Of a stretch of DNA of 64,000 bases, positions 52,089-63,541 are shown one piece after another (position 1 is the stretch's first letter; the number at the start of each line of letters is the position of its first letter). The notes under the pieces are model-generated. The model was not told where the DNA came from. It made no database searches and saw only the letters and a list, made by a program, of their open reading frames with translations. A program made the translations under genes and the position numbers. The DNA is from Aphrophora alni (Eukaryota > Arthropoda > Insecta > Hemiptera > Aphrophoridae), in the NCBI GenBank assembly GCA_963513935.1, contig OY740765.1, forward strand, positions 75,313,718 to 75,377,717, written 5' to 3'.

Positions 52089-55000
52089 ATAATTTATAAT
52101 TGAGTTATAATAAATTGAATTTTGGAATGACAATAATAATGTATAAAGTTTTTTATAAAGCAAACGGACATGAGTAAGAATAATATTAGGTAAGAATTTT
52201 TTGTTAGTTATTAAGGTTAAGATTAATAGATAATTAAGATTTCAGGATAATTATAAGTTGTGTTTAGTAAAATTTTGTAAAGCAGAGATAGTGTCATAAA
52301 GAAATAATATTGAAGGAACTAAAAGGTTTCAGTTAGAATGGAAGTGTAATATCAACTGTTTACCATAACAAAGATTAGGATTGTATAATAAACATAGATA
52401 AGGCTGGTGCAGGTTTACTTTCGAAGGGTGTTGATGCCGCTTACAGTGAGATTAAGATTGTGCATTGAAAATATTATCGCATTGGAGATTGAATAATATC
52501 AAAACTTAGGAATCTAGATAGAATACAGTTGTGACAAAATTCAGGGTTCAGATTTTGATTACTTGTTTTAAAAAAAGGTAGTTTTAAAAGTTTTTCTTTG
52601 CACATAACTCAAAATTGAACAAAATGTAAAACGAATGCAATAATTAATTGGGAATATAATATTTCGAGTTAGGTTCAATGATAAAAAATAGTTTTGGGAA
52701 ATAATAATTTCAAGTCGAGTTGAATAAAAATCTTGAGGAAAGATTACATCATGCAGTAATACCGAGTCTAACAAATGACAGAGCTAGCCAATGTTTAAGT
52801 TATAGAGATAGGAAGAAGATAAGACTTGTTGATCACAGGCAGATGTCTGCAGGAGTATAGTCAGTGTACAAAAGGTACAGTCAGATTTGGGCAACGCATC
52901 TCAAAATCAACTCAACGGATTTTGATAATTTTTTTTTATTTTTATTTTTTATTGTTCTCATACATGAATAAGGAAGTTTAACATATGGGTTCCTTGGTTT
53001 TAAAATAAAACCAAGGGCGAAGAGGTTGGGTTAAACAATAGTTGACAATGTCTTAAAAAAAAGGGCATAAAGAACAGCATTGAAAGGGTTTATGGGATAA
53101 TGGTATGTAGTGGGTATAGTTTGAATTGAGTAGGGCTATGCATAACCATTACATATCAGAAGTCCATATTACCTGATTCAATGAGAGAGTTCACCACACA
53201 ATTAGAAGAAAACGAATTGTAGGTTTACAGAATTGATCAATCTGTAAATGAATTAACTGGACGTGACTAATTTGAGTTTTAAAGGAAGAAAAATGAACTT
53301 TTTCTAAAAAATGTATAAATTTAGTTGTAATTAGTATGCAATTTGATTGTATGTAATAAAGTATTGAAAGATTTGTTAGAGAATGTTAAGGTTTAGGTAA
53401 ATAAGTAACAATTAGTAAGAATAATGTCATAATTTGTGTAAATAAGATGTAATTTGGAAAGGGCAAAGGAACTTTGAAAAAAGAAGGCAAGATTGTAAGG
53501 AGAGTTAGATATTTTGATTGTTTAAGATTGCTAGAAGTTTAAAAATATTAAAAGTTTTTGTTTGAAATGATAAAATAATAGTAGATTGGAGTAATGGATA
53601 TAAAATAATTTCACTAAATGGGTAATAAAGTTAAAATATTAAAGTTTTTGTTTTGAGTTTTTTAATATAAAGAATAAGTAATATAATGTAAAGTAATTTG
53701 AAGTAGGTTTAATAATTTTGAGGGTAAATAATTGTAAATTGAGTTAAATAAAGAATAATAAGGAAGTTTGAAGATAAAATGTTTTAGATGAATAATTTGA
53801 TTAAAAAGATTGATTATGTTTAGCAAAAATAAGGTGATTTGCTGGGAAAATAATTAAAAGCAGGTTTTGATGAAAAACCTATGAAGATTTTTTTTTTAGG
53901 TAATATGAGGAGATTTTTCAAAGAAAATAATGAAATGGGAATTTTTAAGATTAATGAAGGAGATATAAAGTTTACAAGAATATTGAAAAGTGGTGTCAAA
54001 GAGAGAAATAAGTCTATAAGGAGGTTTTTTCTGTGAAAAAGGTAATTTGATTGCATTAAGAGTTAGTTTTTAAGTTAAGAAGAATTTTTTTTTATGATCT
54101 ACGGTGAAATAATGATGATATACGACGATGTTGAAGGAAAAAGGATGTTTTATTATGGAGGTTTCTACGAGAATTGCGACGAATTATTGAGGTTTTTAAT
54201 GATTTCTACGAGGAAATATTTTTTAATGCGACGAAATATGTTAGTGACCTAAGGGGCTACATATAAATAATTAAGGAAGTTTTTGATTAAGGAGTTAATG
54301 CAATCTAGTTATTAAGTTATAGAGAGCCTATAATCAGATGAGTTTTGAAATAAGATACTATGATGTAATATGATTGTTGAAGTTTATTGAAGGTAATAAG
54401 ATGATTTTTTTAAGTATTTTAAAGAAGAATAAGTAATATTGTAATTTGAAGTGTTTGTAATTTGATAATGAAGTTTTTAATGTTTTATTAGATTTGTGGA
54501 AGAAATTTTATGCGTTGTCCCAGCAAGAAAAATAAGTAATTTGAGAATTTTTGAATAAAAGAAGATAATGAGTAATAATAACTTAAGTAATAAATTTTTT
54601 GGGTGAATGATAAGAGAGGTTTTTAAAAAATGAAATGCAATTTGGATGGGGTAAATAACACAATTTAGTGAAAAAATATAACTTTAAATATTAATTAAGA
54701 GATTTTTAAATTATAAAATAAAAAATGAAAATTGTTAATTCTAAAAAGTATAATTGATAACTAGAAAGTCTATGGAATAGTTTGATGCAGACTTGGAGAA
54801 AAGATATAGAGATTTTTTTTTTTAGCAATCAGGAGTAGACACTCTGACGGAATTAGGTCATGAGATAAAAGTTGAGTGATGGACAGCTCAACGATAAGAA
54901 GTTGATGAAGGTTTTTTGATGATGAATAAGATTTGGTTATAAGTGGTTTGACTGATTATGATATGCAACTAGGTAGATTTAGTGAATCAATAGATTATAT

Positions 55001-55230
55001 AATAAGATGATTAATGTGTGAGTTAAGAGAGAATATTTCTTATTTTAAAGTTTTGTTTTCTCTAAAGGAATATGAATATTCTTAGTTTGCTGAAACTTTT
55101 TATTTTTGGAAATCTATAGGGACCGAATTTGAAAGTTTTTTTTTTTTGAAGTTAAAATTTTTTTTGTCAAATAAAAGAGAAATCTGTGTTTCAATATTGA
55201 TATATTGAATCACAGCTTTGATGGGGTATC
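52089..55230 (+). other. Purine-rich internal region of the LTR element, no pol seen
   Basis: 3.1 kb dominated by A and G on + (runs such as GAAGAATAAGTAA). Stops are frequent in all frames and I could find no DTG, YXDD, HHCC or DDE-like integrase motif. The longest open frame is 78 codons, on the other strand. It occupies the place of pol and env, as in large retrotransposon derivatives. Confidence 0.6.
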
Positions 55231-56602
55231 TGTAATACCAAAAATGGTAATTTTAATTAAGATAACCAAAAAATGGTTATTTTGAGAATTATTTTGAAAT
55301 TGAATTGGTGGGGGACTTCAGAAGTCAAAAGAATGACTCAAAGTACTTGTTAAAACTAGGGTAATAAAATTTAAATATAGGTTTCCAAAATATTGATGTT
55401 ATGTATAAAATATTAATCTTAAGTTGTAATAAATATTTAGGTAGTATTTGTATTGTGTTAGGTAAAATAATTTGAACCGTGTCAGTGTTGCTAGGTGTGA
55501 GAAAATTTCTAGCAGACGTTGCATATTAATAGGACGCTTGGTTTGGAAGCTGGACAAAGACACATGTGGTTTTAGTCAGTTTTAGAGAGGGGTCTGAGGT
55601 GGTAGGACGTATTTTCAGTATAGAGAAACTTATTCAAAATGTAGTAAAAGACAAGTAGTTAATTAAGGTCCTATGGTGACATTTAGTTCAGGGAGAGATG
55701 TTTTTAAATAAAAGAAGCTTCAGAACATTAATGGTGAAGATTCAGTGAGTTTAGAGACAGTTTGACGTGGTAAGACTTAGTTTGCGTTTTGGACAATAAC
55801 TATTGTTAAAGTGATGAAAATCTTTGTACAAACCATGAATTTAAAAAGGACAATTGATCGTATAATATATAGAATTGAATCTGCAAGGTCTTTACAACAC
55901 AGGATGAAAGGAACTCAACACGTGGAGGCTTCCAATCTACTGGATCGGTTATGCGGTAACAAAAAATAAAAAATCAGACACACTTTCATAAAAAATAATT
56001 ATGTAAAAGAAAAAGAACTTTTTATATGAACTTTCTAAATGTATTTAAATGTATAATCTTTGTTTAATAATTAGTCATTCAAATAACTTAATTTCATGTT
56101 AATAATAATAATAATAATCATCATCTTTGTTACGTGAGAATTTTAAAGCTCACCATAAAAATAGTTTTCTTTCAAGTTGCAACTACTAATTTTAGAAGTA
56201 TAAAAAAGAATTTAAGCCTCTAAGGCAGAATTTAAAATCAAAGGATACTGAGATATCAAATAGTAGTAAGATATATATTATGAACATGTACTTATAACCT
56301 TGTATGAATGTATAATCTTAATTTAATAAATTATGTTCACTTTCAGCACAACAAAATAAGATTTTCTTTATTTCACCGAGAACCACTGAAGTACACTTTT
56401 AAAAGGATTTGCGACCCTGAGAGATTTTAATAATAACAATTAACTTCCTTTTTTTTCAAAATTGGTAAGCTAACGCTACCTGGCGCCCATAAAAAGCTTG
56501 GCATAATTTTATAAATGATAATAATAAAAATTTACTTTCAATTTTTTTAATAAAAATAAGAACTCTTCAAGTAAAACAAGTGTATATTTTAGAAAGATTA
56601 CA
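55231..56602 (+). repeat. 3' LTR
   Basis: 1,372 bp from TGTAATACC to ATTACA. The first 756 bp are a diverged match to 48594-49505. The last 616 bp are identical to 50123-50738. It is followed by the TSD CAGA (56603-56606) and then Tudor coding sequence. Confidence 0.85.
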
Positions 56603-59313
56603 CAGAGACAGGTTTAACTTTAATAACATCATCGACTTTCTTTAAAAACTCCTCAGGTGTTCCCTCGGCTAGACGAATTTTAGAAGCCCGTGGAGGTAGA
56701 AGACTGAGCTCAGAAGACATAACCTGTAATCGGTCGAAAGTACAGGTTTCTTCGTTCCCATAGTCGATGAAGAATGCTTTCAAAGGAGACACTGATGTCA
56801 CTAGTCCTCGATACCATTCTTCTTGATACAGTCCTAAGCAGTTGGCATTCAGTACTGGAGTGAAAGCACCAGCTGTAGGAGCTTCTTCTTTCACATTTTG
56901 CATAATTTCTACTAAATCCTTAATACTGGCATTGGACTGTACCCAAAAGTCTGCCTTATTCTCAACTGCAGTCACACTGACCTCGGTAAAAACATTTGTC
57001 GGAAGCAAATAATTTGATGGCAGTTCCTTTTGATTTTTCTGTATCAGATTTAACGTCAACCTTGCTGACTGATGCTGCGGCTGACAGTGATTTCAATACA
57101 GATGCTGCGGCTGGTGATAATTTGTTCCTGTTGTCCCTGACCTCTATAATCAATGCTCCATCTGAATCTTTTGATGTAGCTTTCACAAAGAACGTATGAT
57201 CTAATTGGTAATGGTAACATTCTTTCCGTGTACCAGGAGCCAGTTTCACTCTTACAGCCATTCGTTGAAATTTTGTAAACTCTTCCGGTATAACTCTAAT
57301 TTGGTCAGTTCTGCAACGCTCTGTGTTCCCATAATCAACATAAGCTACAATCAGTGGGGTGACAGATTTTACCAAACCACAGAACCAAATTCCATCAGAT
57401 TGCACAATACATTTTGCCTTTTCAACTGAGGTGAAAGTCTCTGCATCATTAGCCATTTCATTTAATTTTATTAACATTTCTTTGTAACTGGGTATCATTT
57501 CATTTAGTTGCACACAGAAATGTCCTTCCCCTACCACTACAACAATGGTTACCTCTTTGAAGACACCAAAAGGAAGCAACTGGGGAGATACTGACTTTGG
57601 CACCTCTACTCTTGATTCAACTGGTTTTAGCACTTCCAATACAACTGGTTTTTGTACCACCACAACTGTAGCTGGGTCTGTGTTAGGGGTATCCTCCTTG
57701 ACAGGCGTAGAAGTTGTTTTTACATTATCATCCCATAATTGTGTGTCTTCAGCATCATGGACTTTGTGTTCTGAGTGATAGTTATTCTCTTGGCTATCAG
57801 TTCTTTTAACAAATTTTTTATCAATTCTATCATTTTTTAAATGTCCATTAGTTCTGTTATCTACAAATGTTCTATTTCCAAAATTTCTGTTCTTGTCATC
57901 TCCAAACCCTATATTTCTCTCTTCAAAATGTCTATTACGCTCACCAAAACCTTTATTTTTATCGTCAAAAATTCTATTATGATTTTCATAACTCTTACTT
58001 CGATCTTCTTCTAAACCATTATTTACATCACCAAATTTGTTATTTCTATCTCCAAAATAACGATTTCCACAATCTCCTTGACCCTTATTTGTTTCACAGA
58101 ATTTTTCATTACTCCCTCCAAAACCACAATTTCCATCATCTCCTTGGCCCTTATTTGTTTCACCGGATTTGTTATTCCTGAATCTGAATCTCTTATCTCC
58201 AAAGTCTGAATTTTCATCTCCGAATTTATTATTGTCATCTAAATTAGGCTTATTTTCATTTCCAAAACGTCCCACATCATTCCTGTCCGCATCTCCTCTC
58301 CCATGATTGTGTTGCATGAAATTAGAAGCATGTTTAAATTTATTATCATCATTTCCGGCAGCCATAGTTTCTGGTTGTTTGACTTTCTTCATGCACTGCA
58401 ACTCTGAAAATTGGAATACAGTTTTTCTTATGAAATGGCCAATCTTTTATTTGACACTTGCTGGTACAGTACCAAACCAGACATCTATTACAGGCATTTC
58501 CTGTAATAATCCCACAGACTTATGTAAGAAGACATGTCATCATCATCACCTTTGGTTTCATTTTTCTTCTGTAGTTTAAACATTAGATTCGTAAGAGCAT
58601 CATCATCAATTGTTTTTCGCACTTCTTTAGATACAATGTCTATAGGATATACAGGTCCAAGAATACTTGACCCTACAGGACGTGTGCCTATGGTAACCTG
58701 ACGTCCTCCATCTTTGTTGACAACCATTCTGAATGTGGAAATGTTGACCTTAGCATTCGAGATGTTGCCATTATATCTTGAAATGGGAGTTACATCATAA
58801 TCTAGATCTTCATCACTGTACAAATCTTCATCTTCTACTTTGTCTTCATCAATGCATGTCTTCTCGGTTGTAACATTGTATGATTGTATCCAGAATCTTC
58901 ATAAAGAGGTTGCTTTCCCAAGTTCCTCATTTGTTTTTCTTCTTCCGTCAGAGACAAATTGACAACAAAATTATAAGGAGGACAGCAATCAAGTTGATTT
59001 ATAGCTTCATTCGCCTCTCTCACACTGCTATATTCAACCAGAGCCCAAGTAAATTGTTGCTTTGGTTTTGGACTACCAACAACTATGGTTATAATATTTC
59101 CAAATGGTTTAAAGATGCCCATTAACTCTCTGTCAGATATATCAATGGGCACATTTCCAACATAAACTGTTTTCATTCTGTTATCCACTCTTCTGGTTGG
59201 ATCTAGCCCAGAAATGAAAGAATTAAATTTCCCAGCCATACTTAATTCCATATGGTTTAAACATCACATCATATGTATGTGCAAAATTTTCAGACACAAT
59301 GTTTAAACCAAAA

Positions 59314-59513
59314 CTATATTCCAAAGCTACTATAATTTTAAATAGACAACTGCACGGTTTTTGTAGGAACATGAAAGATCCGCGACCACAATAAGAGTAT
59401 TTCAAATCGTATCAAAATTCCTGTTGAATAAGTATACGAAAATGTCAATCTTTTATGTTCCTACAAAAAACGTGCAGTTGTCTATTTAAAATTATAGTAG
59501 CTTTGGAATATAG
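59314..59513. mobile_element. 200-bp fold-back MITE
   Basis: 66-bp arms at 59314-59379 and 59448-59513 are inverted copies with about three mismatches: CTATATTCCAAAGCTACTAT against ATAGTAGCTTTGGAATATAG. A 68-bp loop separates them. It lies 62 bp upstream of the RRM start. No clear TSD. Confidence 0.7.
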
Positions 59514-61808
59514 AGAAAAAACTCTCCGATGTAAAGTCATCACGGCAACACTCGGTTTTTAATGAATCACTTATCGCCTCCAGGTACCGTTAGACTTGCC
59601 TACGGCAAGAGTCACCTGACGCTGTTTTCAGACTTCAACGCTAGGGTACAGCACTTCCCGGCAGTAAGTTTTCTCTACTTAAAAATAAATAAATATGTCG
59701 ATACATTATGTAGAAATGAATGTCGTCTTTTCAATGGAATAAAATAGCTGATCTAAGTATGAGAGTATGTCTTCGTTTTTTACAATTCGCTAAATACAGG
59801 ACACAACAAACTGCTCCGGTTAATTTTGGTCACGACTTCGTAGTATGTATATGTCTAAAAAAACTATCACAGTTATAAGGTTTTCGAATACGTAGTTCAA
59901 AATAGGAGGGAAAGAATCTATGAAATGTTGTTAACTTGTAGTATTTGGCTGAATATTAACATTTAGAAAAAATATATAATAATATTTCCTCATATAATCA
60001 GTTGTCGCACGTGGCTCTCTCTAACGGGAAAATAGAGCAACTTCATTGAATTTTTATAATTTCTAGTTTCACTTTTGGCACAATTTGTTGAATGAATATG
60101 AAAGGTTTAAAGATAACGATTTCAACAGTATATTGTTTATTACTATAGCAATTGTTTTACTAGGCTAAATGAAAAATTGAAAAAGATATATTTTAGATGA
60201 ATAAAGCCTACAAAATTCCTGATTTGGTTTTAATTTTGTAGATCCAAAACTATCATAGTTAGAATAATTTTTGGAAGACATAGTTAGAAAGAAGTAAAAA
60301 GAAGTTTTTAGAATAATACTATAAAATAGTATTACTCTAAAGTTGTTAGACAGTTATATCGGCTTGTGAAAATTAGACGAATGGATGCCATAAATTGAAT
60401 TTCAGTTTGCTGCGAAACTTGATCAAGCATAATACACAAACTTTACCAATTTATTAAATATAATTGTTACCTTTTATGAACTTTTAGTTCTATGTTTATG
60501 AATTTATGGAACGTTAGCTTTAAAACAGTATAAAAATTATTGATACAATAATTTTTAATAGGATAAATGTTGAATAAAAAAAAGTGATTTTCAGTCGCTT
60601 AACCCGAGTTCATCTGCTCACTGTGAGCAGCAAACCAGGTGGAGGGTTAAATGTTATGTGGAAATTAATTGCCCAATTCCATGTGCAAAATCTCAATGAA
60701 AAAAAAAAAAAAAATATGATTCAGAAAAATAATTTTTAAAAAGAGAAAAAAAGAACCTTGACCATCATTAAAAGATGTTTGTTTGTTTTGTAAATACAAT
60801 TTTTTCTGAGGACATGTTTATGGCAGAATCAAAGCAAGTTTAAACCTATTTAATATCTAAATATTTTCTCAATGACACTGGTCTATTTTCAATTTTTACT
60901 TACATTTTGGTTCATTTTTATTTGGTTTTTTGTATTAGTGAGTGAGAAAGTTTGTGCAATGTTTTTCACCATTTGTTAATACAATTCGCTACCACTATCG
61001 ATTGCCGAGGTTTTGTTGATAGTAAAAGTACATATTGACACAATTATAATGTAAAATTAATATAATTTATATTCATAAAGATTGTGAAATAAAACTCCAT
61101 AAACAAAATGTAAATGTAACAATATATAACGTGATTCAAACAGTCTAGAACATTCATTATATTCTAATCTAAATTGTATTATATACTTATTAATAACAAA
61201 AACCAATAAAAACGTAAATGGAAGAACCAACTTCCTGTGTAGAGGAAAGAAAAGAAAAGGGAAAGGAGTAACTTGTTGTACCTTTTGCTATCTTATGTTG
61301 GACTCTTCTCTAGTCCTCCCCCTCTCTTCCTCTATAGGTCTATATGTTGGCTTCATCCTTATTCATTGTAATCTCAACATTCATTATGTTATACTTCTAG
61401 CACACTAGCTATTTATAATTATTTAACGTTACTATTATTTTTTTAAATATGATGGTGTTGGAGAATTAAATGATTGCAGATACTGACTATTATGATAGTA
61501 ATATAATAATAAATATCATAATCTACAAGAAATATTTTGCTCAATAACTTCTGAACCAGCATTTTTTTTTATGTGGCCAATATCTTCTGTTTAGTAAAAA
61601 ATATGTGGAGTCTGATGAAAAATTAATTTTCGTGTTAGCTATATTATCACAAATTTTAAACTTGACATTACGTCATTTTTGCAAAAGGATAGTTCATTGT
61701 CAAAATACGCTTACAATACAAATTTGACTATATCAGCCCACATGGTTTAGTTGTTTTATTTTTGTAATGTCTCCCCTCGCTATCTTCATAAAAGTCGAAT
61801 ATTGATTT
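59514..61808. other. Mostly non-coding; one candidate exon near 59562
   Basis: A GC-richer stretch at 59562-59662 opens with ATG (MNHLSPPGTVRLAYGKSHLT) and meets a good splice donor (GGCA|GTAAGT at about 59664). This could be the first coding exon of a + strand gene, but I recognise no family. Elsewhere I see only a 52-bp TTAA-bounded segment (60599-60650) and AT-rich DNA. Confidence 0.3.
60599..60650. repeat. 52-bp TTAA-bounded miniature
   Basis: TTAACCC on the left and GGGTTAA on the right enclose a hairpin CTGCTCACTGTGAGCAG. The ends match the piggyBac/family-A terminal pattern. It may be an extreme deletion derivative or chance. Confidence 0.4.
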
Positions 61809-63541
61809 TTAACTCACCATCCGGTAAATGTCCACACGCGTGGACGATGAACGACAGATAGTTCAATTAAAACACATATTTTGCAATTCAACATTTCGCC
61901 CACTTAAAATTGTCCTATCGCAATAAATGAAATACCGTTGGAAAGCTAACGTTCCGTAGATGCATAATCGTGCAAAAAAAAAAAACCACAAAACGTTATA
62001 AGTAATATTCCAAAAATTGGTGAAGTTCGCATATTTTTGATGCGTAAAATCGTAAATTTAAACTCTGCGCTTTTTCGTAAAAGCGACGCCATATTTCCCG
62101 ATATGATTACAAATCTATATTTCTGTCAAACGAGTTGACCAAAACACTGTTCTATAGATCACATCTTTGTCTTTCAAACCGTAGATTACAAATTTTTCTG
62201 CGTCTCACAGATCCAGAGATATATCTACTTGACCATAGAACAAACCTGACGACACAATATTCATTTGGCATTCGGTGCACTTTACGAAATGATGTAATCC
62301 ATTTTGTTATGTCAGAAATCGTATTCGTTTTACACTATGTTGTAGAGGAAATTTCATTCTATAAGTTGGTACCACTCGATATAGGCAATACTTAGTTAGA
62401 AGGTTTTGTTTTGATCCCGGAACATACCCAATGGTGCGATGTAAATACTGTAACAAATGACGTAGCGCATATTGTTCGGGAATACATATTTATTTTATTT
62501 TGAAGGTTTGTTTATACAAATTGTATATATTTTGTATACAAGTTACAATATATGCTTTTTTATATCTAAAGTTTATGTTTTTGAGTGATTTTCTAGTGTG
62601 TGAACAGTTTATATTTGGATAACCTAAGAGGCAAGTTGTAATTCTAGCCTATATGCAAATTTTCTTATATTTAGTGTTTTATATGATTATACAAGTGAAT
62701 ATGTGTGTTATTCTTTTTAAAGTATATTGTCTTAGTAAAATCTAATGATTTTGTCTTAGGCCTAGCTTTAGAAAGTTACTAATTACGCCTAAATGATCGA
62801 GGTGTCAACCTAACCTTCAAGCGTCAGAATATCAATATTTTGAAAATCGTCATTTTTATTTTGAAAATGTAACAAATTTTTTTTTTTCCCCTAAATATAT
62901 TCACAAATATATTACAAATCTCAAGTAATGGTTGAAAAAATTCCAAAAAATCTATTAGTATGTTATTCATTACCATTTCTGTGAAATTTCTGCTCCGTTA
63001 CTCTTCGATTTTTTGGTATTTGACCAAAAAACTCCAAATGTGATACATCTAACATTTTTTTTCACTACACACCTACATTCTATGCACTTTTCTGAACATA
63101 ATGATATATAGTACTCTTGTATAAAACATATATTACTATATTTGGTAAATTATTGAAAGAAAAAATATTTTTTTCATTTTTTTATAAAATATTTTTTTAA
63201 ATTTTTAAAATGTAACAAATTTATATATTTCTTTTCCTAAATATATTCACAAATAATACACAAAAATTGTGTATATCTTAGAAAAGGGTAGTAAGCTATT
63301 GATTTTGGGTGATACAGGTTTTTCTGAAAAAAAGTTAATATCATTTTTGACATCTAACATACTTACTCCAAAACCGTTTCAAAATTTCTTTTTTTTTATT
63401 ACATAGATGAATTCTATGCATCTTTCTGAGAAAAATGATATCTTATAAGTTAGGTTTTGTATACAAATAATATTTTTTATTAATTTTTTAAGAAAACAAA
63501 ACTTTTACAAAACCTTTAACATTTACCGGTTACTGGGTTAA
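61809..63541 (+). mobile_element. Family-A TTAA element, copy 4
   Basis: TTAA at 61809-61812 and 63538-63541, with subterminal CCGGTAAATGT / ACATTTACCGG inverted repeats. The interior is collinear with copy 1 (CGCCCACTTAAAATTGTCC, ACCGTTGGAAAGCTAACG, TTCTATGCATCTTTCTGAG). Non-coding; the 86-codon frame at 62135 is not conserved in the other copies. Confidence 0.75.

Larger units (their letters stand above)
48594..56602 (+). mobile_element. Complete non-autonomous LTR retrotransposon, 8,009 bp
   Basis: LTR termini TGTAAT...ATTACA form short inverted repeats, and the TSD CAGA lies on both sides. Order: 5' LTR (48594-50738, composite), primer-binding site (50741-50758), one 372-aa ORF (50970-52088), about 3.1 kb of purine-rich apparently non-coding DNA, 3' LTR (55231-56602). 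No protease, reverse transcriptase, RNase H or integrase motif was found. The polypurine tract before the 3' LTR is weak (GATGGGGTATC). It is inserted antisense to the Tudor pseudogene. The 4-bp TSD and tRNA-Lys primer suggest Gypsy-type enzymes supplied in trans (inference). Confidence 0.85.
47698..59251 (-). pseudogene. RRM-MYND-multi-Tudor protein (Vreteno/TDRD1-like), disrupted
   Basis: Reading from 59251: an RRM at 59180-58930 (KTVYVGNVPIDISDRELMGI, FTWALVEYSS); a MYND finger at 58537-58435 (CGIITGNACNRCLVWYC, SKCQIKDWPFHKKNC) missing its first Cys pair; a G/N/D/F-rich linker; Tudor 1 at 57560-57170 (VAYVDYGNTERC); Tudor 2 at 57000-56600 (FFIDYGNEETC); then, past the 8-kb retrotransposon, the rest of Tudor 2 (EDNGIIIVHEEGHDYVVKS, stop at 48531-48533), Tudor 3 (PKFGEMVGVKLDEKDDEW) and the start of Tudor 4 (GDLVACKFSKDKEWY), where it stops. 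Frameshifts lie near 58840, 58540, 58410, 57035 and 48040. Such proteins bind dimethyl-Arg Piwi proteins in germ granules. Lack of introns suggests a retrocopy. Confidence 0.8.

Noticed and set aside
57205..58181. Several + strand frames opposite the Tudor sequence
   Set aside because: They are antisense shadows of the N/G/D/F-rich linker and Tudor domain.
58505..58553. A possible 49-bp intron (GT...AG) in the Tudor-family sequence
   Set aside because: Removing it does not restore the first MYND Cys pair, while reading through in the other frame gives CGIITGNACNRC. A frameshift explains the data better.
62135..62395. 86-codon frame
   Set aside because: Lies inside a family-A element and is not open in the other copies.
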